Positions 42,221-51,506 of a stretch of DNA of 64,000 nt are shown here, one piece after another. Position 1 is the stretch's first letter, and each line of letters begins with the position of its first letter. Location: positions 4,603,001 to 4,667,000 of the forward strand of contig NZ_CP047135.1 in assembly GCF_009832905.1 (NCBI RefSeq). The letters run 5' to 3'. A program made the position numbers and the translations under genes. The notes under the pieces were generated by a model. It was not told the DNA's origin. It was given only the letters and a program-made list of their open reading frames with translations, and searched no databases. The DNA is from Stenotrophomonas sp. 364. GTDB lineage: Bacteria > Pseudomonadota > Gammaproteobacteria > Xanthomonadales > Xanthomonadaceae.

Positions 42221-43327
42221 TCAGGCCGTCGTCGTGATGGAGCTCTGCAGCGCACGTTCGCGCGCATGCCGCTCCAGCGCCAGTTCCAGCAGGCGGGTGA
42301 TCAAGGCGGTGTAGCCCAGCCCGCTGGCCGCCCACAGCTTGGGATACATGCTGATCCGGGTGAAGCCGGGCAGGGTGTTGATCTCGTTGATCACCACTTG
42401 GCCATCGCGGCCCAGGAACACATCCACCCGCGCCAGCCCGGCGCAGTCCAGGGCCTGGTAGGCGCGCACGGCAATGGCGCGGATGCGCTGCTGGTCGGCG
42501 TCGCTGATCGCCGCCGGCACCACGACGTCGGCGCCGTGCTCGCGGATGTACTTGGTGTCGTACGAATAGAATTCGTCGTGCACCACCACCTCGCCGCAGA
42601 CGCTGGCCTCCGGCGTTTCATTGCCCAGCACCGCGCACTCGATCTCGCGGCCGTCGATGGCCGTTTCCACCAGCGCCTTGTGGTCGTAGGACAGCGCCAG
42701 CGCCAGTGCCTCATGGAACTGCTGCGCGGTATGCACCTTGCTCACGCCCACCGACGAGCCCTGGTTGGCCGGTTTGACGAACAGCGGCGCGCCCAGCTGC
42801 GCCACCAGGGCCGCGTAGTCGGCGTTGGCTGCGCTGGCGCGGTTGAAGCAGACGAACGGGGCCACGGCCAGGCCGGCATCGCGCAGCAGGCGCTTGGCCA
42901 CGTCCTTGTCCATCGCCACCGCCGACCCCAACACGCCTGCGCCCACGAACGGCAGGTTGGCCATGCGCAGCAGGCCCTGCAGCGAGCCGTCCTCGCCGAG
43001 CGTGCCGTGCACGATGGGGAACACCACGTCGATCTGTTCCAGCGCGGTGGCCGGGTCGGTGGGCACCAGCTGCTGGCGGGCCACGCCCGGATGCACCGCC
43101 ACCGCATTGCCCGAGGGGTTCAGCGCGATCCGCGCCGGATCCTCGGCATTGAGCAGGAAGGCCTGCGGGTCGCTCACATGCCACTGGCCCTGCTTGTCGA
43201 TGCCGATCAGGGTGACGTCGAACCGTTCCTTGTCCAGCGCATCGACGATGTTCTTCGCCGACTGCAACGACACTTCATGCTCGGCCGAACGGCCACCGAA
43301 AATGATGCCTACCCGCGTCTTGCCCAT
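42221..43327 (-). CDS. ddlA: D-alanine--D-alanine ligase (DdlA type)
   Basis: 368 residues, the longer DdlA class. [19 protein letters not shown] at the start (RSAEHEVS is the D-Ala site), the ATP-grasp elements [18 protein letters not shown] and [15 protein letters not shown], and the C-terminal [20 protein letters not shown] with the metal-binding E and N. It makes the D-Ala-D-Ala dipeptide for peptidoglycan. It stands outside any mur cluster, so a second (DdlB) copy may exist elsewhere. The start at 43327 (MGKTRVG) fits DdlA; upstream in-frame ATGs lengthen it without family support. Confidence 0.95.
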   Translation of the reverse strand: MGKTRVGIIFGGRSAEHEVSLQSAKNIVDALDKERFDVTLIGIDKQGQWHVSDPQAFLLNAEDPARIALNPSGNAVAVHPGVARQQLVPTDPATALEQIDVVFPIVHGTLGEDGSLQGLLRMANLPFVGAGVLGSAVAMDKDVAKRLLRDAGLAVAPFVCFNRASAANADYAALVAQLGAPLFVKPANQGSSVGVSKVHTAQQFHEALALALSYDHKALVETAIDGREIECAVLGNETPEASVCGEVVVHDEFYSYDTKYIREHGADVVVPAAISDADQQRIRAIAVRAYQALDCAGLARVDVFLGRDGQVVINEINTLPGFTRISMYPKLWAASGLGYTALITRLLELALERHARERALQSSITTTA

Positions 43328-43458
43328 GCCTGCTGCTGCTCCTGCGTGCGTATGTGGACCCCTAGCATGAACCGGTCCGCCAGCCGTGGCGCACCCGGCC
43401 TTCATCCACGCGTCAGGCTGGGCACCGTGGCGACGGTCCCGGCCTGCCGCGGGCCGGT

Positions 43459-43464
43459 TAGAAT
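43459..43464 (+). promoter_or_regulatory. -10-like box directly before ubiJ
   Basis: TAGAAT at 43459-43464 ends six bases before the ubiJ ATG. With a normal 6-7 base distance the transcript would begin at the start codon, so the mRNA would be leaderless. Similar boxes precede truC and arfB. Confidence 0.5.
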
Positions 43465-43470
43465 GCACCG

Positions 43471-44112
43471 ATGGCCCGTTCCCTCCTCAGTTCCCTCAAG
43501 CCGCTGGCCGGCAATGCGCTGCAGCTGGCGCTCAACCGCGCGCTGGCGCTGGACCCGGACACCCGGGGCGCACTGGCCGCGCTGGATGGCCGCCACATCG
43601 CCCTCACCCTGGAGTCGCCCGCGCTGGCAATGCGGATCGGGGTGGACGGGGAGCGGCTGACGGTGGGCCAGGTGGACCCGCAGCAGGAACCGGACCTGGC
43701 GGTGCGCAGCACGCTGGGTGGGGTGCTGGCGCAACTGCCGTTCCTGGCCAACGCACGCCGTGGCGGCACCGCCCCGGCCGGGCGGGTCAAGGTCTCCGGC
43801 GATGCCGAGCTGGCGCGCCGGCTGCAGCAGCTTGCGAGCCGTTTCGATCCGGACTGGCAGCAGCCGTTTGTGCGTGTGTTCGGCGAGGTGCTGGGGGTGC
43901 AGGTAGCCAACAGCCTGCGCTCGGCGCTGCAGCATGCGCGCCGCGGCGCGTCCGACCTGGCGCACAGCGCCGCTGAATTTGTCACCGAGGAGTCGCGCGA
44001 CGTGGTACCGCGAGCAGAACTGGAAGCCTTCCACGACGACGTGGACGTGATGCGCGACGATGTGGAACGCATTGCGGTGCGCGTGCAGCGCCTGCGCCAG
44101 GTGCGCGCATGA
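43471..44112 (+). CDS. ubiJ: UbiJ, SCP2-domain ubiquinone biosynthesis factor
   Basis: 213 residues. N-terminal SCP2-like lipid-binding domain (residues 1-110: [22 protein letters not shown], in part [14 protein letters not shown]), then a helical and coiled-coil C-terminus ending [19 protein letters not shown]. UbiJ works with UbiK and the Ubi metabolon to hold the hydrophobic quinone intermediates. The last bases overlap the ubiB start (ATGA). In E. coli ubiE precedes ubiJ; here the upstream neighbour is the divergent ddlA. Confidence 0.9.
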   Translation: MARSLLSSLKPLAGNALQLALNRALALDPDTRGALAALDGRHIALTLESPALAMRIGVDGERLTVGQVDPQQEPDLAVRSTLGGVLAQLPFLANARRGGTAPAGRVKVSGDAELARRLQQLASRFDPDWQQPFVRVFGEVLGVQVANSLRSALQHARRGASDLAHSAAEFVTEESRDVVPRAELEAFHDDVDVMRDDVERIAVRVQRLRQVRA

Positions 44113-45767
44113 AGGCGATGTTCCGTGCCACCCGCATTGGTCGCGTGATCCTGCGTTACCGCCTGGACGACCTGCTGGAAGGCACCGTGGCCGAGCGTTG
44201 GCTGCGCCTGGCCAAGCCGTTCGTACCGCGCGCGTCGGCCGACATCGCCGTCCAGTCGCGCGGCGCGCGCCTGCGCCTGGCGCTGCAGGACCTCGGCCCG
44301 ATCTTCGTCAAGTTCGGGCAGATCCTGTCGACCCGCCGCGACCTGATCCCGGCCGACATCGCCAATGAACTCACCCTGCTGCAGGACCGCGTGAAGCCGT
44401 TTGACGGTGCTGCCGCGCAGCGCATCGTCGAGCAGGCGCTGGGCCGCCCGGTCAGCGAAGCCTTCGCCAGCTTCGACCTGCAGCCGCTGGCCTCGGCCTC
44501 GATCGCACAGGTGCACGCAGCCACCCTGGCCGATGGCCGCCAGGTGGTGGTCAAGGTGCTGCGCCCGGACATCGAAAAGCAGATCGGCGCCGACATCGCG
44601 CTGCTCAACTCCGCGGCCGCGCTGGTCGAGCGCACCCACCCGCGCGCGGACAAGATCCGCCCACGCGAAGTGGTGGCTGAAGTAGAGAACACCCTGGCCG
44701 CCGAACTGGACCTGCAGCGCGAAGGCGCCAATGCCAGCGTGCTGCGCCGCAACTGGGTCGACTCGGACGACCTGTACGTGCCGGAAGTGATCTGGAGCCA
44801 CACCGCCGAGCGCGCGCTCACCCTGGAACGGGTGTGGGGCATTCCGTCGGACGACATCGCCGCGCTGGACAAGGCCGGCATCGACCGCAAGGCACTGGCC
44901 GCGAAGGGCGTGCGGGTGTTCTACACCCAGGTGTTCCGCGACAACTTCTTCCACGCCGATGCGCACGCCGGCAACATCTGGGTCGACATCGATCCGGCCC
45001 GGCGTGACAACCCGCGCTTCATCGCGCTGGATTTCGGCATCATGGGCCAGCTGTCCGAGCAGGATCAGTACTACCTCGCCGAAAACTTCATGGCCATCTT
45101 CAACAAGGACTACCGGCGCATGGCCGAGCTCCATGTTGAAGCGGGCTGGATGCCCAACAACGTGCGCATCGACGAGCTGGAAGCGGCGGCGCGGTCGGTC
45201 TGCGAGCCGTACTTCACCCGCCCGCTGTCGCAGATCTCGCTGGCCGAAGTGCTGATCAAGCTGTTCCGCGTGGCCCAGCGCTACGAACTGACCCTGCAGC
45301 CGCAGCTGATCCTGCTGCAGAAGACCCTGCTCAACATCGAAGGCGTGGGCCGTCAGCTCGATCCGGAACTGGATATCTGGGCGGTCGCACGGCCGGTGCT
45401 CGAACGCATCCTGCGCGAGCGCTACAGCCCGCGCCGGGTACTGAAGGAACTGCGCAAGCGGCTGCCGGAAATCATGACCCACACCCCGGACATGCCGCGC
45501 CTGGTGCACGCCTGGTTGAAGCAGCAGGTGGAAGGCGGGCACGAGCTGTCGATGCGCTCGCAGGACCTGGTGGCGCTCAACACCAACCTGCAGAAGCTGC
45601 AGAAGCGTGCGGTGGCCGCGATCGCCGGCGTTGGCCTGCTGATCGTGGCGGCGGTGCTGTATGGCATGCAGCCGGGTGGCTGGTACTTCGGCGATGCGCC
45701 GGTGTGGAGCTGGGTGAGCGGCGCGGCCGGCCTGTTCTCGCTGGCCAGCGCGTGGTGGCGGCGCTGA
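44109..45767 (+). CDS. ubiB: UbiB, atypical kinase of ubiquinone biosynthesis
   Basis: 552 residues. The family-specific KxGQ motif is K68-F-G-Q71 ([16 protein letters not shown]), followed by the A-rich loop [18 protein letters not shown] (lysine), and the catalytic [11 protein letters not shown] and DFGIMG (metal-binding D). Two C-terminal TM helices (about 500-545) anchor it to the inner membrane. It supports coenzyme Q synthesis, perhaps by extracting quinone precursors. Coupled to ubiJ by a four-base overlap; the next gene begins one base after its stop. Confidence 0.96.
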   Translation: MKAMFRATRIGRVILRYRLDDLLEGTVAERWLRLAKPFVPRASADIAVQSRGARLRLALQDLGPIFVKFGQILSTRRDLIPADIANELTLLQDRVKPFDGAAAQRIVEQALGRPVSEAFASFDLQPLASASIAQVHAATLADGRQVVVKVLRPDIEKQIGADIALLNSAAALVERTHPRADKIRPREVVAEVENTLAAELDLQREGANASVLRRNWVDSDDLYVPEVIWSHTAERALTLERVWGIPSDDIAALDKAGIDRKALAAKGVRVFYTQVFRDNFFHADAHAGNIWVDIDPARRDNPRFIALDFGIMGQLSEQDQYYLAENFMAIFNKDYRRMAELHVEAGWMPNNVRIDELEAAARSVCEPYFTRPLSQISLAEVLIKLFRVAQRYELTLQPQLILLQKTLLNIEGVGRQLDPELDIWAVARPVLERILRERYSPRRVLKELRKRLPEIMTHTPDMPRLVHAWLKQQVEGGHELSMRSQDLVALNTNLQKLQKRAVAAIAGVGLLIVAAVLYGMQPGGWYFGDAPVWSWVSGAAGLFSLASAWWRR

Positions 45768-45768
45768 C

Positions 45769-46353
45769 ATGACGCTGCAGGCGCTCAAGGAGGAGCTGGC
45801 CCGCTTCGGCGCCGACAACGACGCCACCCACACCGCGCGTGCCCAGCGCATGCTCAACATCACGCCCGACACCGGGGCGTTGTTGGGGGTCCTGGTGCGC
45901 GCCACCGGCGCACGCCGGGTACTGGAAATCGGCACCTCCAACGGCTATTCCACGCTGTGGCTGGCCGAGGCCGCCGCCGCGGTCGGTGGCCACGTCACCA
46001 CGCTGGAATACGCCGCCGACAAGGTCGCGCTGGCGCGCAGCACCTTCGACCGCAGCGGGCTGGGTGCGCATATCGCGCTGGTCCACGCCGAGGGCGGCGC
46101 ATGGTTGCATGCCGCGGCCGACGACAGCATCGACCTGCTGTTTCTGGATTCCGAACGCAGCCAGTACCTGGACTGGTGGCCGCAGCTGCGCCGGGTGCTG
46201 CGGCCCGGTGGCCTGCTGGTGGTCGACAACGCGGTGTCGCACGCCGAACAGATGGCGGCCTTCGATGCCTGCGTGCGTGACGATCCGCAGTTCCAGTGCG
46301 TGCTGGTGCCGATCGGCAACGGCGAACTGATCGCGGTACGCAGCGCCGCCTGA
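45769..46353 (+). CDS. O-methyltransferase family protein
   Basis: 194 residues, class I SAM-dependent fold. SAM motif VLEIGTSNGYSTLWLA, motif II VTTLEYAADKVALA, and the DLLFLDSERSQYLDWW segment with the metal-type acidic residue as in catechol-O-methyltransferase-like proteins; then LRPGGLLVVDNAV. Substrate unknown. It starts one base after ubiB ends, so it is in the same transcript. It is shorter than and unlike UbiE or UbiG, so I do not call it a quinone methyltransferase, although the context makes that worth testing. Confidence 0.85.
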   Translation: MTLQALKEELARFGADNDATHTARAQRMLNITPDTGALLGVLVRATGARRVLEIGTSNGYSTLWLAEAAAAVGGHVTTLEYAADKVALARSTFDRSGLGAHIALVHAEGGAWLHAAADDSIDLLFLDSERSQYLDWWPQLRRVLRPGGLLVVDNAVSHAEQMAAFDACVRDDPQFQCVLVPIGNGELIAVRSAA

Positions 46354-46387
46354 ATCATCGCCGATGGCGCTGCCCGCGCGCGGCGGG

Positions 46388-46393
46388 GATAAT
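46388..46393 (+). promoter_or_regulatory. -10-like box directly before truC
   Basis: GATAAT ends six bases before the GTG at 46400. The position supports that start codon and a leaderless transcript. Confidence 0.4.
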
Positions 46394-46399
46394 CGGTCG

Positions 46400-47137
46400 G
46401 TGAACGACACCGACACCGCATTCCCCGCCACCGCCGACGCGGTCCCGCTGCAGCTGCTGCACGTGGACGACCGCCTGGCCGTGGTCAACAAGCCCGCCGG
46501 GCTGATGGTCCACGACAGCAAACTGGCCCGTGGCGAAGACGACTTCCTCGCCGACCGCCTGCGCGAGCAGCTCGGCAAGCCGATCTTCCTGGTCCACCGC
46601 CTGGACCGCGCCACCAGTGGCTGCCTGCTGCTGGCCTTCGACCGCGAAAGCGCCAGCGTGCTCGGCAAAGCGCTGATGGGCGGCGACGTCACCAAGGACT
46701 ACCTGGCCATCTGCCGCGGCTGGCCGGCCGAGGAGGCGTTCACCGTCGACCACGACCTGGACGGTGGTCCTGGCAAGCCGGTCAAGAAGCAGGCCATCAC
46801 CCATTTCCAGCGCGTGGCCGTGGGCGAGATCGCCGTGCCCGTCGGCGAGTTCGAAACCTCGCGCTATGCATTGCTGCGTTGCCAGCCGCAGACCGGCCGC
46901 TTCCGCCAGATCCGCCGCCACCTCAAGCACCTGTCGCATCACCTGATCGGCGACACCAGCCACGGCGATGGCCGGCACAACCGCAGTTTCCGCATGCAGG
47001 GCATCCACCGCATGCTGCTGCACGCCGAACGCCTGCGCTTCCCGCACCCCGATGGCAGCGCGATGGATGTCAGCGCCCCGGTGGACGGGGAGTTCCGGAA
47101 GGCGATGGATGTGTTGGGGTGGGGTCTGACCGCGTAG
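46400..47137 (+). CDS. truC: TruC-like tRNA pseudouridine synthase
   Basis: 245 residues. RluA/TruC family: IFLVHRLDRATSGCLLLAFD carries the catalytic aspartate (HRLDRATSG), and CQPQTGRFRQIRRHLKHLSHHLIGD, in part GRFRQIRRHLKH, is the TruC-type segment. TruC makes pseudouridine at position 65 of tRNA. GTG at 46400 preferred over ATG 46364 because the extra 12 residues are not expected and the -10-like GATAAT lies between. The TAG stop (47135-47137) is part of a REP head GTAG. Confidence 0.85.
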   Translation: MNDTDTAFPATADAVPLQLLHVDDRLAVVNKPAGLMVHDSKLARGEDDFLADRLREQLGKPIFLVHRLDRATSGCLLLAFDRESASVLGKALMGGDVTKDYLAICRGWPAEEAFTVDHDLDGGPGKPVKKQAITHFQRVAVGEIAVPVGEFETSRYALLRCQPQTGRFRQIRRHLKHLSHHLIGDTSHGDGRHNRSFRMQGIHRMLLHAERLRFPHPDGSAMDVSAPVDGEFRKAMDVLGWGLTA

Positions 47138-47332
47138 AGCCGACCGTTGGTCGGCTGCTCCACGCGCGTCTCCTGGGGCATCCGTGGAGCCGACCAACGG
47201 TCGGCTCTACCCCCGGAATGGCCTGCGTGTATCCAACTGCCCGTGATCCAACCCGGTAGAGCCGACCGTTGGTCGGCTGCTCTACGCGCGGCACCCGGGT
47301 CATCCGTGCAGCCGACCAACGGTCGGCTCTAC
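47134..47332. repeat. two head-to-head REP dimers (SMAG-type)
   Basis: Forward units at 47134-47158 and 47256-47279 (GTAGAGCCGACCGTTGGTCG) and reverse units at 47188-47210 and 47310-47332 form two dimers of about 77 bp separated by 45 bases. Each unit folds as GCCGACC/GGTCGGC. The first head overlaps the truC stop codon. The stretch 47138-47344 contains no gene. Confidence 0.9.
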
Positions 47333-47344
47333 GCCGGGCGGCGG

Positions 47345-47905
47345 TTACTTCTTCGCCGGTGCCTGGGCCGGCGCTTCGTTCATGATCGCCTCCAGGTCCT
47401 TCTGCAGGTCCACAAACAGCGGCTGCATCTTTTCCTGGATGGCCACCATCACGTTCTGCATCAGTGCCGGGGTCTTGTCGAGCAGGCTCTGGCCGGCCGA
47501 GCTCTCGTAGAACTCGGCCATCGCCAGCACGTCTTCCTTGCTGAAGCTCTTCTTGTACAGGTCCACGTACATCGGCCGCAGCTGCTGCCACGACAGTGCC
47601 TGGCGGATGGTCTGGGTGGTGCGGGCCTCCATCCGCTTCATCTGCTCCTGCTGCTGCGCATCCAGCTGGCGCTGCTGGGCGACCTGCTGGAACTGCTGGC
47701 GCTGCATCGCCTCGATCTGCGGCAGCATGCTGTCCAGCATGGTCTGTGCGCGCGAGGCTGCCAGCAGCCGGTTGATGTCGGCATCGGACGGCGGGGCGGC
47801 CAGCGCCGGCGCGATCGAGGCCAGGCCCAGCGCCAGTACAAGGCCGACACGGGTCAGTGCACGGCGGGGAGTGGCGGCAAGGGCCAGGGAGCGGATCAAG
47901 AGCAT
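47345..47905 (-). CDS. exported DUF2059 protein
   Basis: 186 residues. Signal peptide through ALGLASIAPALA. The mature part is helical and very rich in Q and M (QRQQFQQVAQQRQLDAQQQEQ, given in shorter form QQFQQVAQQRQ), then the DUF2059 core: YVDLYKKSFSKEDVLAMAEFYES...GQSLLDKTPALMQ, in part KEDVLAMAEFYES and GQSLLDKTP. DUF2059 proteins are periplasmic, of unknown function. Start 47905 set by the signal peptide; it ends in the REP-rich spacer after truC. Confidence 0.85.
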   Translation of the reverse strand: MLLIRSLALAATPRRALTRVGLVLALGLASIAPALAAPPSDADINRLLAASRAQTMLDSMLPQIEAMQRQQFQQVAQQRQLDAQQQEQMKRMEARTTQTIRQALSWQQLRPMYVDLYKKSFSKEDVLAMAEFYESSAGQSLLDKTPALMQNVMVAIQEKMQPLFVDLQKDLEAIMNEAPAQAPAKK

Positions 47906-48031
47906 GTGCGGGGCATCCTGCGTGGCATGGAACCCCAAGGATACCTTCGAAGGCGTCAGCAGACCGTAGTTTGCGGACGTTATCGGCGTCATCGGGGATG
48001 TTTGCCCCACCCTTGGACACGGTCCTGCCCT

Positions 48032-48037
48032 TACAAT
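48032..48037 (+). promoter_or_regulatory. -10-like box directly before arfB
   Basis: TACAAT ends seven bases before the ATG at 48045 and overlaps the alternative ATG at 48036. If it is a -10 box, the 48045 start is the real one and the message is leaderless. Confidence 0.45.
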
Positions 48038-48044
48038 GCCGCCC

Positions 48045-48476
48045 ATGGCTTCCGGACCCGTCACCATCAGCGCGCACCTGTCGATTCCCGATGCGGAACT
48101 CGTTGAACGTTTCGTGCGCGCCAGCGGCGCCGGCGGCCAGAACGTCAACAAGGTCTCCACCGCCGTGGAACTGCGCTTCGACGTGGCCGGCTCACCGTCG
48201 TTGCCCGAAGCGCTGCGCTCGCGCCTGCTGGCCCGGCGCGACCGGCGCATGACCGGCGAGGGCGTGCTGGTCATCGATGCCCAGCGCTTCCGCACCCAGG
48301 ACCGCAACCGCGACGACGCCCGCGAGCGCCTGGCCGCCTTCATCCAGGAAAGCCTCAGCGTGCCCAAGCCGCGCGTGGCCACCAAGCCCTCGTATGGCGC
48401 CAAGCTGCGCCGCCTGGACGAGAAAAAAGGCCGCGCGCAGATCAAGCGCGGACGCACCACACGCAATTGGGAGTGA
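48045..48476 (+). CDS. arfB: ArfB, alternative ribosome-rescue hydrolase
   Basis: 143 residues. The release-factor-type catalytic motif GGQ lies in SGAGGQNVNKVSTAVELRFD (20 residues), and the C-terminal tail KLRRLDEKKGRAQIKRGR is the basic segment that enters the empty mRNA channel. It hydrolyses peptidyl-tRNA on stalled ribosomes without needing a stop codon. Start 48045 preferred because of the -10 box overlap with 48036. A TTG-started acyltransferase gene follows four bases after the stop. Confidence 0.94.
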   Translation: MASGPVTISAHLSIPDAELVERFVRASGAGGQNVNKVSTAVELRFDVAGSPSLPEALRSRLLARRDRRMTGEGVLVIDAQRFRTQDRNRDDARERLAAFIQESLSVPKPRVATKPSYGAKLRRLDEKKGRAQIKRGRTTRNWE

Positions 48477-48480
48477 TTGC

Positions 48481-49083
48481 TTGAACAACCGAAGTCCGCT
48501 GTTGCCGGCCGTTCCGCCCAACATGCCGCAGGTCAAACCAAACCGCTTCCTTCGCTGGCTGGCCCGCTGCACGCTGCGCCTGGGCGGCTGGAAAGTGGTG
48601 GGCACCTTCCCCGACGTGCCCAAGCTGGTCTTCATCATTGCCCCGCACTCGTCCAACTGGGACGGGTTCTGGGGCATGGCCGCCAAGATCGCGCTGGGCA
48701 TGCAGGTCAAGGTGCTGGGCAAGGCCTCGCTGTTCTGGTGGCCGCTGTCGCCGCTGCTGCGCGCGCTGGGCGTGATCCCGCTGGACCGCAGCTCGCCGCA
48801 GGGTACCGTCGAGCAGGCGGTCAGCCTGATCCGCGGGTCCGAACGCATGTGGTATGCCATCACCCCCGAAGGCACCCGCAAGGCGGTGACCCACTGGAAG
48901 GCCGGGTTCCTGAAGATCGCGCGGATGGCCGACGTGCCGGTGCTGGCGGCGTACTTCCACTACCCCGAGAAGACCATCGGGATCGGCCCCCTGTTCTACT
49001 CCACGGGCGACGATGCCGCCGACATGGCCGCCATCCGCGACTACTACCGGCCCTGGCAGGGCAAGAACCGCGGCACCGTCTGA
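48481..49083 (+). CDS. 1-acyl-glycerol-phosphate acyltransferase-like protein
   Basis: 200 residues from TTG. The PlsC family motif H-x4-D is in APHSSNWDGFWG, and the second motif is TPEGTRK with the loop KAVTHWKAGF. It should transfer acyl groups to lysophosphatidate or a related substrate at the inner membrane. TTG at 48481 has GGGAG eight bases before; the ATG at 48523 has no ribosome site but would also give a complete domain. Shorter than canonical PlsC (about 240), so a different acceptor is possible. Confidence 0.85.
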   Translation: MNNRSPLLPAVPPNMPQVKPNRFLRWLARCTLRLGGWKVVGTFPDVPKLVFIIAPHSSNWDGFWGMAAKIALGMQVKVLGKASLFWWPLSPLLRALGVIPLDRSSPQGTVEQAVSLIRGSERMWYAITPEGTRKAVTHWKAGFLKIARMADVPVLAAYFHYPEKTIGIGPLFYSTGDDAADMAAIRDYYRPWQGKNRGTV

Positions 49084-49226
49084 GCGTCGCCAGGCCCCGC
49101 CGCCACTGGCGCCGGGGCCTGCACAGCCATACGCCACGTCCGGCACATGCCGGTCCCCGGCAATCGGAGTAGGGTGATCGGCTGCGGTTTTTCCGCAGCC
49201 GCATCCCATTCCAAGGAGCCCGTTTC

Positions 49227-51383
49227 ATGTCGCGTACCGTAGTTTTGGCCGCTGCCATCAGCCTGGCGCTGGCGGCCTGTTCCGGCAAGGAGTCCACCCC
49301 CGTGTCCGACACCCAGACCCCCGCCGCGCAGCAGCCGGCCGATGCCTCCACCAACCCCCTGTTGAGCGCCAGCACGCTGCCGTTCCAGGCGCCGCCGTTC
49401 GACAAGATCAAGGACAGTGACTACCTGCCGGCCTTCAACGAAGGCATGAAGCAGCACCTGGCCGAGATTCGCAAGATCGCCGACAACCCCGAGCCGGCCA
49501 CCTTCGACAACACCATCGAAGCGCTGGAGCGCAGCGGCGAAACCCTGACCCGCGTGTCGCGCATCTTCTTCGGCCTGGTCCAGGCCGATACCAACGACGC
49601 GCGCCAGAAGATCCAGGAAGAAGTCGCCCCGAAGCTGGCAGACCACCAGGACGAGATCAACCTCGACCCGAAGCTGTTCGCGCGCATCAAGACCATCTAC
49701 GACCAGCGCCAGTCGCTGGGCCTGGACCCGGTGCAGCTGCGCCTGGTCGAGCGTGACTACCAGGAGTTCGTGCGCGCCGGCGCGCAGCTCAACGACGCCG
49801 ACAAGGCCTCGCTGCGCAAGCTCAACGTGGAAGAAACCACGCTGGCCACCCAGTTCCACACCCGCCTGGTGGCCGCCACCGCCGCCGGTGCCGTGGTGGT
49901 GGACGACAAGGCCAAGCTGGCCGGCCTGGACGAGGACGCGATCAACACCGCCGCGGCCGACGCCAAGGACCGCAAGCTGGATGGCAAGTACCTGCTGCCG
50001 CTGCAGAACACCACCCAGCAGCCGGTGCTCGCCTCGCTGAGCGACCGTGAGCAGCGCGCCGCCGTGCTCAAGGCGTCGGAAACGCGCGCCGAAAAGGGCG
50101 ACGCCAACGACACCCGCCAGACCGTCCAGCGCCTGGCCCAGCTGCGTGCGCAGAAGGCCAAGCTGCTGGGCTTTGACAACTACGCCGCCTACAGCCTGGC
50201 CGACCAGATGGCCAAGACCCCGGCAGCCGCGCTGAAGCTGCTCACCGACACCGTGCCGGCGGCCACCGCCAAGGCGCGCGGCGAGATCGGCGAGATGCAG
50301 AAGGTGATCGACGCCCAGAAGGGCGGTTTCAAGCTCGCCGCGTCCGACTGGGACTTCTACGCCGAGCAGGTGCGCAAGGCGCAGTACGACCTGGACGAGT
50401 CGCAGATCAAGCCGTACTTCGAGATGGACAACGTGCTGCAGAACGGCGTCTTCTACGCCGCCACCCAGCTGTATGGCATCACCTTCAAGCCGCGCACCGA
50501 CATCCCGACCTACCACGCGGACATGAAGGTCTACGAAGTGTTCGACAAGGACGGCACCTCGCTGGCGCTGTTCTACACCGACTACTTCAAGCGTGACAGC
50601 AAGTCCGGTGGCGCCTGGATGGACGTGTTCGTCGAACAGGACGGCCTGACCGGTGCCAAGCCGGTGGTCTACAACGTGTGCAACTTCACCAAGCCCGCCG
50701 CCGGCCAGCCCGCGCTGCTCAGCTTCGATGACGTGACCACGATGTTCCATGAGTTCGGCCACGCCCTGCATGGCATGTTCTCGAAGGTGAAGTACCCGTC
50801 CATCGCCGGCACCAGCACCTCGCGCGATTTCGTCGAGTTCCCCTCGCAGTTCAACGAACACTGGGCGCTGGACCCGAAGGTGTTCGCCAACTATGCCAAG
50901 AACTACAAAACCGGCGAGCCGATGCCGCAGGCACTGGTCGACAAGATCCTCAAGGCGCGCACCTTCAACCAGGGCTATGCGACCACCGAGTACCTGTCGG
51001 CCGCGCTGCTTGACCTGGCCTGGCACACCCAGCCGGCCGACGCGCCGCTGCAGGACGTGGCCAGCTTCGAAGCGGGCGCGCTGAAGAAGTTCAAGGTCGA
51101 CCTGCCGCAGGTGCCGCCGCGCTACCGCACCACCTACTTCGACCACATCTGGGGCGGCGGCTATTCGGCCGGGTACTACGCCTACTTCTGGGCCGAAGTG
51201 CTCGACCATGACGCCTTCGAGTGGTTCAAGGAAAACGGTGGCCTGACCGCGCAGAACGGCCAGGTGTTCCGCGACAAGATCCTCTCGCGCGGCAACAGCG
51301 TGGAGCTGTCGGACCTGTACCGCGATTTCCGCGGCAAGGACCCCTCGGTGGAACCGCTGCTGGTCAACCGCGGCCTGAAGTAA
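49227..51383 (+). CDS. M3-family lipoprotein peptidase (Dcp-like)
   Basis: 718 residues. Signal peptide with lipobox LAAC, so it is lipid-anchored, unlike cytoplasmic E. coli Dcp. Zinc motif HEFGH at residues 508-512 (TMFHEFGHALHGMFS) and the third ligand E in EFPSQFNEHW. The substrate-binding segment ending HIWGGGYSAGYYAYFWAEVLD, in part GGGYSAGYYAYFWAEV, is typical of M3A dipeptidyl carboxypeptidases. It should trim short peptides in the periplasm. A strong terminator follows at 51455. Confidence 0.93.
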   Translation: MSRTVVLAAAISLALAACSGKESTPVSDTQTPAAQQPADASTNPLLSASTLPFQAPPFDKIKDSDYLPAFNEGMKQHLAEIRKIADNPEPATFDNTIEALERSGETLTRVSRIFFGLVQADTNDARQKIQEEVAPKLADHQDEINLDPKLFARIKTIYDQRQSLGLDPVQLRLVERDYQEFVRAGAQLNDADKASLRKLNVEETTLATQFHTRLVAATAAGAVVVDDKAKLAGLDEDAINTAAADAKDRKLDGKYLLPLQNTTQQPVLASLSDREQRAAVLKASETRAEKGDANDTRQTVQRLAQLRAQKAKLLGFDNYAAYSLADQMAKTPAAALKLLTDTVPAATAKARGEIGEMQKVIDAQKGGFKLAASDWDFYAEQVRKAQYDLDESQIKPYFEMDNVLQNGVFYAATQLYGITFKPRTDIPTYHADMKVYEVFDKDGTSLALFYTDYFKRDSKSGGAWMDVFVEQDGLTGAKPVVYNVCNFTKPAAGQPALLSFDDVTTMFHEFGHALHGMFSKVKYPSIAGTSTSRDFVEFPSQFNEHWALDPKVFANYAKNYKTGEPMPQALVDKILKARTFNQGYATTEYLSAALLDLAWHTQPADAPLQDVASFEAGALKKFKVDLPQVPPRYRTTYFDHIWGGGYSAGYYAYFWAEVLDHDAFEWFKENGGLTAQNGQVFRDKILSRGNSVELSDLYRDFRGKDPSVEPLLVNRGLK

Positions 51384-51400
51384 CCGCGCGAACCATTGGG

Positions 51401-51425
51401 GTAGGTACCGACCGTTGGTCGGTAC
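51401..51425 (+). repeat. SMAG-type REP
   Basis: GTAG head, then GTACCGACC pairing with GGTCGGTAC. It lies between the M3 peptidase gene and its terminator. Confidence 0.85.
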
Positions 51426-51454
51426 ACCGCCTACCGATGCAGGCTGAAAAACGA

Positions 51455-51486
51455 AAACGGCAGGGGAAACCCTGCCGTTTTTTTTT
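51455..51486 (+). terminator. strong intrinsic terminator after the M3 peptidase gene
   Basis: AAACGGCAGGG (51455-51465) pairs with CCCTGCCGTTT (51470-51480) around GAAA, followed by at least six more T. It is the best-formed intrinsic terminator in the window. Confidence 0.95.
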
Positions 51487-51506
51487 GCTCGCGGCGCGCG
51501 TTGGGG

